54,355 nt of DNA from Agromyces albus (GTDB taxonomy: Bacteria > Actinomycetota > Actinomycetes > Actinomycetales > Microbacteriaceae). This document shows, piece after piece, positions 34,244 to 43,422 of the stretch. The notes under the pieces are model-generated. The model saw only the letters and a list, made by a program, of their open reading frames with translations, was not told the origin of the DNA and did no database searches. A program made the translations under genes and the position numbers. Numbering within the stretch: position 1 is the stretch's first letter; each line of letters begins with the position of its first letter. The DNA lies in the NCBI RefSeq assembly GCF_004134825.1, contig NZ_SDPN01000025.1, positions 1 to 54,355 of the forward strand. Direction: 5' to 3'.

Positions 34244-34882
34244 CTACGGCGCTGTGCGCTCGTGCGCCATCCGGTGGAAGTCCTCGAAGTCCTGGGAGAC
34301 GCCGGGCAGCGGCGTCGAGTCGGGGCGCGCGCGGAGGCCGTCGAGGATGACGGTGAGCTGCCGTCGCCAGTAGGGCAGGTAGTCTCCGCCGAACTGCCCG
34401 AGCGAGCCGAGCATGTTGACGAGCACGTTGAGGTCGACGCCTGAGACGTCTGGGCGGAGCGACCCCTCGCGCTTGGCACGCTCGACGAACTCCTCGATCG
34501 CCGACTCGAACTCGAGGCCCGGGCGGTGCTCGGGATCGACCTCGGCGACGCGGCGCATGACGGCGGGCAGATACGGCGAGGAGGCGACCCACTCGCCGAG
34601 CCGCTCCACGAAGAGCTCGACCGAGCGCCAGCCCGTGGGTGCACCGAGGATCTCGGGGGCGAGGCGGTGGAACATCTCGATCGAGGAATCGTAGAGCTCG
34701 CGAATGAGTGCATCGCGCGTGGGGAAGTGCCGGTAGAGCGTGCCGGCGCCCACGCCGGCGCGCGTGGCGAGCTCGTCGAAGGGAGCTTCGATACCGCGCT
34801 CGGCGAAGAGGATGCGCGCCTCCGCCAGGATCCGCTCGTGGTTGCGCTGCGCGTCACGACGCGGTGTTGCGCTCAAGTTCAC
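34244..34882 (-). CDS. TetR-family regulator
   Basis: 212-residue regulator. The TetR helix-turn-helix (residues about 12-60, ERGIEAPFDELATRAGVGAG then TLYRHFPTRDALI) is followed by a ligand-binding domain with the actinobacterial C-terminal pattern around VLVNMLGSLGQFGGDYLPYW. GTG 34882 has TACGGT exactly 6 nt upstream, so it is probably leaderless. It is convergent with the CatE-like gene (6 bp apart) and divergent from the kynurenine operon. The dyad CGGAG-N6-CTCCG at 34910-34925 is a candidate operator. Target genes unknown. Confidence 0.9.
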   Translation of the reverse strand: MNLSATPRRDAQRNHERILAEARILFAERGIEAPFDELATRAGVGAGTLYRHFPTRDALIRELYDSSIEMFHRLAPEILGAPTGWRSVELFVERLGEWVASSPYLPAVMRRVAEVDPEHRPGLEFESAIEEFVERAKREGSLRPDVSGVDLNVLVNMLGSLGQFGGDYLPYWRRQLTVILDGLRARPDSTPLPGVSQDFEDFHRMAHERTAP

Positions 34883-34909
34883 ATCCTCACCGTACTGCCG
34901 ACTACGATA

Positions 34910-34925
34910 CGGAGAGCATCCTCCG
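34910..34925. promoter_or_regulatory. CGGAG-N6-CTCCG dyad, candidate TetR operator
   Basis: A 5-bp-arm inverted repeat 28 bp upstream of the TetR start, just upstream of its -10 element. Suitable for autorepression; unproven. Confidence 0.35.
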
Positions 34926-34976
34926 CACTATTTGTCTGCGGGAGATGGCCGCTCGTTCGGGGGAGCTGAGCGGCAG

Positions 34977-35012
34977 ATGCCCTGCCGGCTGCAACCCGCG
35001 CCGGCAGGGCAT
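34977..35012 (+). terminator. orphan terminator-like hairpin before the kyn operon
   Basis: Perfect 12-bp stem ATGCCCTGCCGG/CCGGCAGGGCAT with a 12-nt loop. No annotated gene ends into it from either side: the tetR gene reads away and the kyn operon begins 54 bp later. It may end a small unannotated transcript or insulate the kyn promoter. Confidence 0.55.
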
Positions 35013-35065
35013 CCCCATTGACGGCGCCCATTCGGCTTGCGAGGGTGCGCGGCTAGGCTGAAGTC

Positions 35066-35965
35066 GTGGCCCAACCCGCCGAACAACCCGAACCCAGCGA
35101 CGACGCCGAGCAGCCCGTCATCGGCAACACGCGGCGCATCGAGGCATCCGTCGTCACCGACTTCAGCGACCGCATGAGCTACGGCGGCTACCTCGACCTG
35201 CCCACGCTGCTCTCGGCGCAACGGCCGATCAGCCGGCCCGAGCACCACGACGAACTGCTGTTCATCATCCAGCACCAGACCACCGAGCTGTGGCTGAAGC
35301 TCGTGCTGCACGAGCTTGAGACCGCGCGCGACCTGCTGCGCGCCGACCAGCTCGCGCCGGCGCTCAAGTGCATCGCCCGCGTGAAGCACATCCAGCGCAC
35401 GCTCACCGAGCAGTGGTCGGTGCTCGCCACGCTCACGCCGACGGAATACGGCCAGTTCCGCGGCGTGCTCGGCAACGCGAGCGGGTTCCAGTCCTACCAG
35501 TACCGCGCGGTCGAGTTCGTGCTCGGCAACAAGAACGAGCGCATGCTGCAGGTCTTCGAGGCCGACCCCATGGCGAGCGCGATGCTCGAAGCGGCGCTCA
35601 AGACGCCGAGCCTCTACGACGAGTTCCTGCGGCTGCTGGCGCGGGCCGGCTACGCGGTGCCCGACGAGGTGCTCGAACGCGACGTCACCACCGCGTGGAC
35701 CTTCGTGCCCGAGCTCGTGCCGATGTTCGGGCAGATCTACGCGAATCCCGAGGAGCACTGGGCCGCCTACGAGACGTGCGAAGAGCTCGTCGACCTCGAA
35801 GACAACTTCCAGCTCTGGCGGTTCCGGCACCTGAAGACGGTCGAGCGCATCATCGGCTCGAAGACCGGCACCGGCGGCTCGAGCGGCGCTACGTTCCTCA
35901 AGCGCGCCCTCGAGCTCACGTTCTTCCCCGAGCTCTACGCCGTTCGCACCGAGATCCCCGGGTGA
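35066..35965 (+). CDS. kynA: tryptophan 2,3-dioxygenase
   Basis: 299-residue heme enzyme that converts tryptophan and O2 to N-formylkynurenine. The distal segment LLFIIQHQTTELWLKL has His70; YQYR (144-147) supplies the carboxylate-binding Arg; WRFRHLKTVERIIG holds the proximal heme ligand His255, and GTGGSSG (268-274) closes the active site. A homotetramer is expected. TAGGCT (35054-35059) lies 6 nt before GTG 35066, so it is probably leaderless. First gene of a tight three-gene operon (3-bp gap, then a GTGA overlap) with an amidohydrolase and kynureninase. Confidence 0.96.
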   Translation: MAQPAEQPEPSDDAEQPVIGNTRRIEASVVTDFSDRMSYGGYLDLPTLLSAQRPISRPEHHDELLFIIQHQTTELWLKLVLHELETARDLLRADQLAPALKCIARVKHIQRTLTEQWSVLATLTPTEYGQFRGVLGNASGFQSYQYRAVEFVLGNKNERMLQVFEADPMASAMLEAALKTPSLYDEFLRLLARAGYAVPDEVLERDVTTAWTFVPELVPMFGQIYANPEEHWAAYETCEELVDLEDNFQLWRFRHLKTVERIIGSKTGTGGSSGATFLKRALELTFFPELYAVRTEIPG

Positions 35966-35968
35966 CGG

Positions 35969-37042
35969 ATGTCGCACGTCGCTGAACCCGAACCCCACGC
36001 GTCGGCCCGCGACGATGCGGCCGAGGTGCGGGCATCGGTCGCCCGGCACGCGTCGCGCTCGCCGCTCGACTTCGGTCCGCTCGCCCGCCCCGCGCGCCGG
36101 TCGCTCGGCGGCGACCACCCAGGCGAGCCGGGCACGATGCTGCCGCCGTTCCGCGACCACCACGTGCACCTCATGATCATCGGCGCCGATGCGCTCCGCG
36201 ACACCGGCATCGCGAGCGTGGTCGACCTCGGCGGGCCGCTCGAGGACATCGCGTCGTACGCCCAGCGCGAGGGCCTGCCCCACGTGGACTTCGCGGGCGA
36301 GTTCCTCACAGCACCCGGTGGGTATCCCTCCGGGCGGTCGTGGGCCGCCGAGGGCAGCGTGCGCGAGCTCGAGGCTGTCGAGGGCGCGGGTCGCTCGTCG
36401 TTGCCGACGCCCGTGCAGACGGCGATCGACGAGCAGCTCGCGTTCGGGGCATCCGTCATCAAGGTCGCCCTCAACTCGGCGGTCGGGCCGGTGTTCGACC
36501 GCGCGACGCTCGATGTGATCGTCGCGACGGCGCACGCGCGCGGCCTGCCCGTGGTCGCCCACGTCGAGGGCGAGGGGATGTCGCGGCTCGCGATCGAGGC
36601 CGGCGTCGACGCCCTCGCGCACACGCCGTTCACCGAGCGCGTCGACGACGAGCTCGTGGCGCGCGCCGCAGCGCGCGGGCAGTGCTGGATCTCGACGCTG
36701 CACGTGACGAGCCACGGCGAGCCTTCCACCGAGCTCGACTGCGCGCTCGACAACCTCTCGCGATTCCGCTCCTCCGGCGGACGCGTGCTCTACGGCACCG
36801 ACCTCGGCAACGGCGACCAGCCGCTCGGGGTGAACCCCGACGAGCTCGTCGCGCTCGTGCGCGCCGGGCTCGGGGCATCCGATCTCGTCGCCGCCATCAC
36901 CGACCCGTGGCCCGGCCCCGACGTGCCACTCGACGGCATCGCGACGTTCATACCGGGCACGCCGCCCGCCGCGCTCGACGAGGTGCCCGAGTGGCTCGCG
37001 TCGGCCGTGATCGTTCCGATCGAAGACCTGGAGCTCCGGTGA
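35969..37042 (+). CDS. amidohydrolase-superfamily protein, candidate kynurenine formamidase
   Basis: Up to 357 residues. Metal-site elements of a binuclear amidohydrolase are all visible: HxH at His65/His67 (FRDHHVHL), Lys165 (VIKVALN, likely carboxylated), His198 (VVAHVEGEG), His218 (ALAHTPF) and Asp278 (YGTDLGNG). It lies between tryptophan dioxygenase and kynureninase, exactly where N-formylkynurenine deformylase (KynB) is needed, and no KynB- or AFMID-like gene is present, so I infer it hydrolyses N-formylkynurenine. ATG 35969 is 3 bp after kynA; residues 1-56 are low-complexity, and ATG 36137 (MLPPFRDHHVHL) may be the true start. Confidence 0.82.
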   Translation: MSHVAEPEPHASARDDAAEVRASVARHASRSPLDFGPLARPARRSLGGDHPGEPGTMLPPFRDHHVHLMIIGADALRDTGIASVVDLGGPLEDIASYAQREGLPHVDFAGEFLTAPGGYPSGRSWAAEGSVRELEAVEGAGRSSLPTPVQTAIDEQLAFGASVIKVALNSAVGPVFDRATLDVIVATAHARGLPVVAHVEGEGMSRLAIEAGVDALAHTPFTERVDDELVARAAARGQCWISTLHVTSHGEPSTELDCALDNLSRFRSSGGRVLYGTDLGNGDQPLGVNPDELVALVRAGLGASDLVAAITDPWPGPDVPLDGIATFIPGTPPAALDEVPEWLASAVIVPIEDLELR

Positions 37043-38298
37043 CCCTCGACCCGCATCTCGCCTTCGCGCGCCGCATGGACCGCGCCGACGGGCTCGCCCA
37101 CTACCGCAAGCGCTTCGTGGGCGCCGCGGGCGACGTCGTGTACTTCGACGGCAACTCGCTCGGGCGGCCGCCGCTGGCGGCGATCGAGCGGGTCGAGCGG
37201 TTCCTGCGCGACGATTGGGGTGGCCGCCTCATCCGCGGCTGGGACGAGGCCTGGATGCAGCTGCCGTACGAGATCGGCGACCGCATCGGCCGGGCCGTGA
37301 TCGATGCGAAGGCCGGCCAGACGGTGATCGGCGACTCGACGACCGTGCTGCTCTACAAGCTCGCTCGCGCCGCCGTCGATGCGCAGCTCGCGCGCGATCC
37401 GGGCCGGAACGAGATCGTCGTCGACACCGACAACTTCCCCACCGACCGCTACGTGCTCGACGGCATCGCGAAGGAACGCGGCGTGCGGCTGCGCTGGATC
37501 GACGTCGACACGAGCGGCGGCGTCACGCCCGAGCAGCTCGCGAACGCGGTGGGCCCCGCGACGGCGCTCGTCGTGCTCAGCCACGTCGCCTACCGGTCGG
37601 CCTACCTCGCCGACGCTCGCGAGCTCACCCGCATCGCGCACGACGCCGGCGCGCTCATCCTCTGGGACCTCTGCCACTCGGCGGGCTCGGTTCCCGTGCA
37701 GGCCGACCTCTGGGGCTTCGATCTCGCGGTCGGATGCACGTACAAGTACCTGAACGGCGGCCCGGGCTCGCCCGCGTTCGCGTATGTGCGCGACGACCTG
37801 CAGGCGGCGATCCGTCAGCCGATCCAGGGCTGGATGGGCGCGGCCGACGTGTTCGCGATGGGCCCCGAGTATGCGCCGGCGCCCGGCATCCGCAGATTCG
37901 TGAGCGGCACGCCGCCCATCGTGGGCATGCTCGCGATGGAGGAGACGCTCGCGATGATCGAGGAAGCCGGCATGCGGGCGATCCGCGCGAAGTCGGTGGC
38001 GCTCACGTCGTTCGCCATCGCCGTCGCCGACGAGTGGCTCGCCCCGCTCGGCGTGACCCTCGCCTCGCCGCTCGACCCCGAGCAGCGCGGCAGCCACGTG
38101 ACGTTGCAGCACCCGGCGATGCGCGAGGTGACCGCGCGGCTCTGGCAGCGTGACGTGATTCCCGACTATCGCGACCCCGGCGGGCTGCGGATCGGACTCT
38201 CGCCGCTCTCGACGAGTTTCGAGGAGGTGCACCGCGGCCTCGCGGCGACCCGCGACACCCTGAAAACGGTGCTGCTCGAGCGCGCGGGACTCGCGTAG
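37039..38298 (+). CDS. kynU: kynureninase
   Basis: 419-residue PLP enzyme cleaving kynurenine to anthranilate and alanine. YFDGNSLGRPP (35-45), WDLCHSAGSVPV with Asp210, and GCTYKYLNGGPG with Schiff-base Lys236 are diagnostic. GTG 37039 overlaps the upstream stop as GTGA, so expression is coupled. With no 3-hydroxylase or NAD genes nearby, the operon probably feeds anthranilate (to catabolism, tryptophan recycling or quinolone-type signals). The stop is followed 2 bp later by a 14-nt half REP element. Confidence 0.96.
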   Translation: MTLDPHLAFARRMDRADGLAHYRKRFVGAAGDVVYFDGNSLGRPPLAAIERVERFLRDDWGGRLIRGWDEAWMQLPYEIGDRIGRAVIDAKAGQTVIGDSTTVLLYKLARAAVDAQLARDPGRNEIVVDTDNFPTDRYVLDGIAKERGVRLRWIDVDTSGGVTPEQLANAVGPATALVVLSHVAYRSAYLADARELTRIAHDAGALILWDLCHSAGSVPVQADLWGFDLAVGCTYKYLNGGPGSPAFAYVRDDLQAAIRQPIQGWMGAADVFAMGPEYAPAPGIRRFVSGTPPIVGMLAMEETLAMIEEAGMRAIRAKSVALTSFAIAVADEWLAPLGVTLASPLDPEQRGSHVTLQHPAMREVTARLWQRDVIPDYRDPGGLRIGLSPLSTSFEEVHRGLAATRDTLKTVLLERAGLA

Positions 38299-38299
38299 C

Positions 38300-38313
38300 C
38301 GGTGGTCGAGTAG
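38300..38313 (+). repeat. truncated REP-like element
   Basis: GTGGTCGAGTAGCG, identical to the first 14 nt of the elements at 28066 and 43918, again directly after a plus-strand stop codon; the right half is missing and a weak GGCTT/AAGCC hairpin (38335-38347) follows. Confidence 0.55.
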
Positions 38314-38422
38314 CGATCATTACCAGCCACGCCGCCGGCTTGGCAAGCCCGCCGCCCGTTCAGGCGGATGGGATGGCCCGAGCGTACGATGGCCGAATCG
38401 CACGACGAAAGGATGTGGCACG

Positions 38423-38818
38423 ATGACCGATGCCGACCGCAATATCGACGAAGCGACGAAGGCAGCTACAGAGGCGGCGCGAGGCGCAGCCGACCGAGTG
38501 GGCGACACCGCCACCGAGTCAGCGGCACGGCTCTCCGATGCCGCGTTCGGAGCAGCGGGCAAGATCTCCGACACCGCGAGCGATGCCGCTGACGCGTTCT
38601 CCGCGACCGCGCACGCCAAGAAGGCGGAGCTCGCCGACACGATCGACACCATTTCGCACCAGGCCACGGCCGCGGTGGAGAGTGCCAGAGAGGGCGTCAA
38701 CGAGGGCGTCGCCTACGTGAAGGAACGCTACCGCGAGAACCCCGGCCTCGTGATCGCGATCGGAGCCGCCGCCCTGATCGGCGTCGTCACCGTCGTGAAG
38801 GCGATCACCCGGCGCTGA
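38423..38818 (+). CDS. membrane-anchored helical protein, DUF883-like
   Basis: 131-residue protein. Residues 1-105 are Ala/Asp/Lys-rich amphipathic helix with repeating A-A-D/E patterns, likely an extended coiled coil; ERYRENPGLVIAIGAAALIG begins the single C-terminal helix (about 108-127) with a short basic tail, as in ElaB/YqjD-type ribosome-associated membrane proteins. Such proteins are usually stationary-phase or stress induced. GAAAGGA precedes ATG 38423, and TACGAT (38384-38389) is a plausible -10. Function inferred from architecture only. Confidence 0.8.
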   Translation: MTDADRNIDEATKAATEAARGAADRVGDTATESAARLSDAAFGAAGKISDTASDAADAFSATAHAKKAELADTIDTISHQATAAVESAREGVNEGVAYVKERYRENPGLVIAIGAAALIGVVTVVKAITRR

Positions 38819-38826
38819 CCACGCCG

Positions 38827-38870
38827 GCGAACGCGCCCGCGCGCCCAACGGCGCTCCGGCGTGCGTTCGC
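38827..38870 (+). terminator. possible terminator hairpin
   Basis: GCGAACGC (38827-38834) pairs with GCGTTCGC (38863-38870) around a GC-rich 28-nt interior that can pair further. It lies 9 bp after the stop of the DUF883-like gene. Confidence 0.35.
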
Positions 38871-38990
38871 GCGCGCCCGATCTGCCAATCGAAGCGGCGC
38901 AGAGATCGTGAGCACGTGGCGGACGAGCCGCGCAGCAAGCCCGGATAGAATCGAGGCATCCAGACCCCCGACACCGGACGGAGAACCGCG

Positions 38991-39341
38991 GTGCCAACCA
39001 TCGTCGTCGACGTGATGCCCAAGGCCGAACTGCTCGACCCCCAGGGGAAGGCCCTCGCCGGCGCCCTCGCCCGCACCGGTCGCACCGGGTTCACCGGCGT
39101 GCGCATCGGCAAGCGCTTCGAGCTCACCGTCGACGGTCCGATCGACGACGCACTCAAGGCGAGCGTCAAGGAGATCGCGGAGGAGATCCTCTCGAACTCC
39201 GTGATCGAAGACGTCGTGGGCATCCACTACGAGCAGTCGAACGCCGAGCTCGCCGAAGAGGCGACGCACGCGGCATCCGAGACGCACGACGGCACGGTGC
39301 TTTCTGACGGATTCGGCGCGCCCGCCGGCGAGACGCACTGA
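38991..39341 (+). CDS. purS: FGAM synthase subunit PurS
   Basis: 116 residues; the canonical PurS is about 80, and this one has a C-terminal extension rich in Glu, Ala and Thr after residue 85. The core [20 protein letters not shown] and [10 protein letters not shown] match the family. PurS dimers bridge PurQ and PurL in the FGAM synthase complex (step 4). GTG 38991 has GGAG 8-9 nt upstream; TAGAAT (38946-38951) is the likely -10. purQ starts 14 bp after its stop. Confidence 0.95.
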   Translation: MPTIVVDVMPKAELLDPQGKALAGALARTGRTGFTGVRIGKRFELTVDGPIDDALKASVKEIAEEILSNSVIEDVVGIHYEQSNAELAEEATHAASETHDGTVLSDGFGAPAGETH

Positions 39342-39355
39342 GGAGGCCGACCCAT

Positions 39356-40054
39356 ATGCGCATCGGCGTCATCACGTTCCCCGGCTCGCTCGACGACCGC
39401 GACGCACAGCGCGCCGTTCGACTCGCTGGCGGCGAGCCCGTTGCCCTGTGGCACGGCTCGCACGACCTCGAGGGCGTCGACGCGCTCATCCTGCCGGGCG
39501 GCTTCAGTTACGGCGACTACCTGCGGGCCGGCGCGATCGCGAGTCTCTCGCCGATCATGAGCGAGGTCGTGGATGCCGCGAACAGCGGCATGCCCGTGCT
39601 CGGCATCTGCAACGGCTTCCAGATGCTCGCCGAGGCGCACCTGCTCGAGGGCGGACTGATCCGCAACGACCACGGCTCGTTCATCTGCCGCGACCAGGCG
39701 CTCTCGGTCGAGAACGCCGACACCGCCTGGACGAGCGACTTCGAGGCCGGCCAGCAGATCACGATCCCCCTGAAGAACGGCGAGGGCGGGTTCATCGCGT
39801 CGGATGACACGCTCGACCGGCTCGAGGGCGAAGGACGCGTGGTGTTCCGCTACGTCGACGTGAACCCCAACGGCTCGCTCCGCGACATCGCGGGCATCTC
39901 GAACGAACGCGGCAATGTCGTGGGCCTCATGCCGCACCCCGAGCATGCCGTCGAACCCGGCTTCGGCCCCGACACGTCGCTCGCGATGCGCTCGGGCGTC
40001 GACGGGCTCGGGTTCTTCACGAGCGTCGTGCGCAAGGCACTCGTCGAGGCGTAG
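39356..40054 (+). CDS. purQ: FGAM synthase glutaminase subunit PurQ
   Basis: 232-residue class I glutaminase supplying ammonia to PurL. Nucleophile Cys85 lies in LGICNGFQ, and His194/Glu196 in [10 protein letters not shown] complete the triad; [13 protein letters not shown] (48-60) is a PurQ signature. GAGGAG precedes ATG 39356. Co-transcribed with purS. Its stop codon directly abuts the stop of the convergent mscS gene with no spacer. purL, the synthetase subunit, is 10.8 kb downstream. Confidence 0.97.
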   Translation: MRIGVITFPGSLDDRDAQRAVRLAGGEPVALWHGSHDLEGVDALILPGGFSYGDYLRAGAIASLSPIMSEVVDAANSGMPVLGICNGFQMLAEAHLLEGGLIRNDHGSFICRDQALSVENADTAWTSDFEAGQQITIPLKNGEGGFIASDDTLDRLEGEGRVVFRYVDVNPNGSLRDIAGISNERGNVVGLMPHPEHAVEPGFGPDTSLAMRSGVDGLGFFTSVVRKALVEA

Positions 40055-41323
40055 TCACGGCCGACGAACCGCGCGCGGCCACTCCTCGGTGGTCTCGATC
40101 GTCGAACGGGCCGGCTCGTCGGCCGACGGCGGGTTCACGACCGGGATCGCCTGCGTGAACTGGGCCGCTCGCTCCTCCGCCTCGCGCGTTCCGGTGAACA
40201 GTCCCGAGCGATCGCCGTCGCCTGCGCCGTGATCGGATGCCGGCGCCGATTCGGGCTTCGGCGGGGCATCCGTTCGCCCCGTCTCGCCGCCGCGCTGCAG
40301 GAGCATCCGCTGCGCAGGCTCGGCCTCGGGGTGCGTCCGCTGGATCCAGTGGACCAACTCCTCGCGCACGTAGCAGCGCAGGTCGAACAGGGTCGGTGCG
40401 TCGATCGCCGTCACGAGGATCCGCACCCGCACGAGGCCGCCGACGGCGTCGGTCACCTGCAGCACCTTCGCCCGGCCGTCCCACAGGTCGGTACGTTCGA
40501 GGATGGCGTCGAGGTGGTCGCGCATCGCCGCAGGGGAGACGCGCCAGTCGAGGTCGAGCTCGACCGACCCGAGGAGCTGGCTCGTCGTGCGGGTCCAGTT
40601 CTGGAAGGGCTGCGAGGTGAAGTACGTGCACGGCAGCACGAGCCGCCGGTCGTCCCACAGGCCGACGACGACGTAGTTGAGGGTGATCTCCTCGATGCGA
40701 CCCCACTCCTCTTCGACGACCACGACGTCGTCGACCCGGATAGCGTCGCTGAACGCGAGTTGGATGCCTGCGAACAGGTTCGCGAGCACCGACTGCGCGG
40801 CGAGGCCCGCGACGATCGAGATGATGCCGGCCGAGGCCAGCACGGATGCGCCGAGCGCGCGGACGCTGTCGAACGTGAACAGGATGACGCCGAGCGCGAT
40901 CACCACGACGATCACGACCACGAGGCGACGGAGGACCGCCAGCTGCGTTCTCGCGCGGCGGGCAACGCGGTTGTCGGCGACGTCGACGCGGTAGCGCTGC
41001 ATGCCGAGGTCGGTCAGGAGCAGGAACACCTGGCACGCGAGCCATCCGCCGACGGCGATGACCGCGATGAGCAGGGCGTGGTCGACGCCCGGGCGCCACT
41101 CCTGACCGGCGAAGGAGACCGCCACGGCGATCCAGAGCCCGACGACGAGGAGCATCACTCGGAACGGCCAGCGGACGCGCCGGATGAGGATCTTCGCCCA
41201 GTCGCGACGACGCGCGATGGCGCGGACGATCGCTGAGGCGATCGCGGAGATGATCAGCACCGCCGCGACGACCGCGAGCAGGGCGATCGCGAAGGCCGAC
41301 CAGGACTGCCAGGTGGGTGACAT
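40055..41323 (-). CDS. MscS-family mechanosensitive channel
   Basis: 422 residues. Four to five N-terminal membrane helices lead to the pore-lining helix, ALGASVLASAGIISIVAGLA followed by AQSVLANLFAGIQLAFSDAI, the MscS signature, then the beta domain (IRVDDVVVVEEEWGRIEEIT) and alpha-beta domain. The last 80 residues are a polar Pro/Ala/Glu-rich cytoplasmic tail not found in E. coli MscS. It releases solutes on hypo-osmotic shock. ATG 41323 begins directly before the first helix. It is convergent with purQ, with zero intergenic distance. Confidence 0.93.
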   Translation of the reverse strand: MSPTWQSWSAFAIALLAVVAAVLIISAIASAIVRAIARRRDWAKILIRRVRWPFRVMLLVVGLWIAVAVSFAGQEWRPGVDHALLIAVIAVGGWLACQVFLLLTDLGMQRYRVDVADNRVARRARTQLAVLRRLVVVIVVVIALGVILFTFDSVRALGASVLASAGIISIVAGLAAQSVLANLFAGIQLAFSDAIRVDDVVVVEEEWGRIEEITLNYVVVGLWDDRRLVLPCTYFTSQPFQNWTRTTSQLLGSVELDLDWRVSPAAMRDHLDAILERTDLWDGRAKVLQVTDAVGGLVRVRILVTAIDAPTLFDLRCYVREELVHWIQRTHPEAEPAQRMLLQRGGETGRTDAPPKPESAPASDHGAGDGDRSGLFTGTREAEERAAQFTQAIPVVNPPSADEPARSTIETTEEWPRAVRRP

Positions 41324-41438
41324 CGTTCCAGCCTTGCGAAGCCCTCGGCCGAGGCCAAGCAGATCCAGCCGATTGACAGGCGAGGCGGAGCGGCCGGTCA
41401 GCCGCCCCGCCCCGTCCCGCGCCCTTCAGAGCGTTCCG

Positions 41439-41681
41439 TCAGGCGTGGCGATCGGCGTAGCACCCCGGGGCATGATCAGCGCGGACGCCCGTCACGTAGG
41501 ACGCGGGCGTGCCGGGCACGACGCCCGACACGTACAAGCCGGGTTCGGCGGGCGTGACGCCCGAGACGTAGTGACCCAATACGGGCTGGGGGAATCGCCC
41601 GGACGGCGAGGCGGGCGGGGCCGTCGTCGTCGCGGTCTGGAGGTGGGCGGAGGCGTAGGCTGGAGCGGATCCGTGGTTCAT
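41439..41681 (-). CDS. small protein with YVSGV repeats
   Basis: 80-residue protein starting MNHGSAPAY. The C-terminal half holds three tandem units, HYVSGVTPAEPG, LYVSGVVPGTPA and SYVTGVRADH, with a Y-V-S/T-G-V core every 12 residues. No signal peptide or membrane helix. AAGGAAG lies 7 nt before ATG 41681, the same SD used by katA upstream, and the gene follows katA by 149 bp on the same strand, so co-expression with catalase is likely. I do not recognise a characterised family. Confidence 0.65.
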   Translation of the reverse strand: MNHGSAPAYASAHLQTATTTAPPASPSGRFPQPVLGHYVSGVTPAEPGLYVSGVVPGTPASYVTGVRADHAPGCYADRHA

Positions 41682-41830
41682 CGGTGCTTCCTTGGTCGGG
41701 AGTTCGGGGATCTGGGTCGTTGCGATGCCGGGGCTGCCACCCCGGCATCGCGTCTTCCGACCAGACGAGCACCCGAGCCGCGACATCCGCGCAACCCGGG
41801 CACCCGCCCGATCGGAGAGGTTCGGTCTGA

Positions 41831-43333
41831 CTACGCGGCGGCGTCGTCGTCGTCGGCCTCGGGCTGCTGCGGCGCGTCGGCGTTCACGCCCGCGGCATAC
41901 GCCGCACGAAGCGCGGTGCCGAGGCCGCCATCGACGTTCGTCCAGTACTGGAAGAAGCGCTCGCGGATCTCGTCGATCGTGATCGCGCTGGCCTGGCCGG
42001 CGAGGGTCGTGAGCAGGCGGGCCTTGGCCGCGTCGTCGTAGACCTCGCGGTAGAGCGTTCCGGGCTGGCCGAAGTCGCTGTCGTCGGAACGCAGCGTGTA
42101 GGCCGTGCGCACGAGCTCGCCGTCGCTCTCCCAGCCGCCCTCGGCCGCTCGCTCGGCGTCGGCCACGGGGCCGCCGAAGGAGTTCGGCGCGTAGACCGGC
42201 GCGCTCGGCGCGTTGTAGTGGTGACGCTGGGCGCCGTCTTGCGAGTAGTTGTGCACGGATGCCGCGTGCGGCGCGTTCACGGGAATCTGGTTGTAGTTCG
42301 TGCCGACGCGGTAGCGCTGCGCGTCGGGGTAGGAGAACACGCGGGCCATGAGCATCTTGTCGGGGCTGATCGCGATGCCCGGCACGGTGTTCGCCGGCGA
42401 GAAGGCGGCCTGCTCGATCTCGGCGAAGAAGTTCTGCGGGTTGCGGTTGAGCGTGAGCGTGCCGACCTTGATCAGCGGGTAGTCGGCGTGCGGCCAGACC
42501 TTGGTGAGGTCGAACGGGTTGAAGCGGTACTGCTTCGCGTCGTCATAAGGCATGACCTGCACGTGGAGGTCCCACGCGGGGTGGTTGCCTGCTTCGATCG
42601 CGTCGTGCAGGTCGCGACGGTAGTAGTCGGCGTCGGCGCCGGCGATCGCTTCGGCGGTCTCGGCGTCGAGGTGCAGGTCGCCCTGCTGCGAACGGAAGTG
42701 GTACTTGACCCAGAACTTCTCGCCCGCGGCGTTGATCCACTCGTAGGTGTGCGAGCCGTAGCCCTGCATCTCGCGCCACGACTTGGGAAGCCCGCGGTCG
42801 CCCATGAGGTACGTCACCTGGTGCGCGGACTCGGGCGAGAGGGTCCAGAAGTCCCACTGCATGTCGGCGTCGCGCAGGCCCGAACCCGGCAGGCGCTTCT
42901 GCGAGTGGATGAAGTCGGGGAACTTGATGGCGTCGCGGATGAAGAAGACCGGCGTGTTGTTGCCGACGATGTCGTAGTTGCCCTCGGTCGTGTAGAACTT
43001 CACCGAGAATCCGCGAACGTCGCGCCAGGTGTCGGGCGAGCCCTGCTCTCCGGCCACGCTCGAGAAGCGCGCGAGGGTCTCGACGGTCGAGCCGGGCTGG
43101 AACACGGCGGCTCGAGTGTAGGCCGAGACATCCGCCGTCACCTCGAAGGTGCCGAAGGCACCGCCGCCCTTGGCGTGCACGATGCGCTCGGGGATGCGCT
43201 CGCGGTTGAACTGCGCGAGCTTCTCGACGAGGTAGCGGTCGTGGAGCACGGTGGCGCCGTCGGCGCCGACGGTCAGCGAGTGGGCGTCGCTCGCGACGGG
43301 GGTTCCCGTCTGCGTGGTCGTGTGTTCGGCCAT
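41831..43333 (-). CDS. katA: monofunctional heme catalase
   Basis: 500-residue small-subunit catalase that disproportionates hydrogen peroxide. The distal His53 lies in [13 protein letters not shown], the distal Asn in [16 protein letters not shown] near residue 126, and the proximal Tyr in [14 protein letters not shown] near 335. AAGGAAG precedes ATG 43333 at good distance. Next upstream on the same strand is a Fur-family regulator gene, 89 bp away, with a 29-nt palindrome at its promoter; this is the furA-katA type arrangement in which peroxide relieves repression. Confidence 0.97.
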   Translation of the reverse strand: MAEHTTTQTGTPVASDAHSLTVGADGATVLHDRYLVEKLAQFNRERIPERIVHAKGGGAFGTFEVTADVSAYTRAAVFQPGSTVETLARFSSVAGEQGSPDTWRDVRGFSVKFYTTEGNYDIVGNNTPVFFIRDAIKFPDFIHSQKRLPGSGLRDADMQWDFWTLSPESAHQVTYLMGDRGLPKSWREMQGYGSHTYEWINAAGEKFWVKYHFRSQQGDLHLDAETAEAIAGADADYYRRDLHDAIEAGNHPAWDLHVQVMPYDDAKQYRFNPFDLTKVWPHADYPLIKVGTLTLNRNPQNFFAEIEQAAFSPANTVPGIAISPDKMLMARVFSYPDAQRYRVGTNYNQIPVNAPHAASVHNYSQDGAQRHHYNAPSAPVYAPNSFGGPVADAERAAEGGWESDGELVRTAYTLRSDDSDFGQPGTLYREVYDDAAKARLLTTLAGQASAITIDEIRERFFQYWTNVDGGLGTALRAAYAAGVNADAPQQPEADDDDAAA

Positions 43334-43422
43334 TGCTTCCTTCTCTCTTCGGTGTTCGACCGCCGTCGTTCGACAGGTCGGCGGATGGACCGGCGCTGGT
43401 CGGCCGGTTCGGGGCGGATCGG

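Noticed and set aside
34945..35061. 38-residue ORF with C-x3-C upstream of kynA
   Set aside because: The start has a poorly spaced SD, the ORF runs through the perfect hairpin and over the kynA -10, and the composition is not convincing. The hairpin itself is reported.
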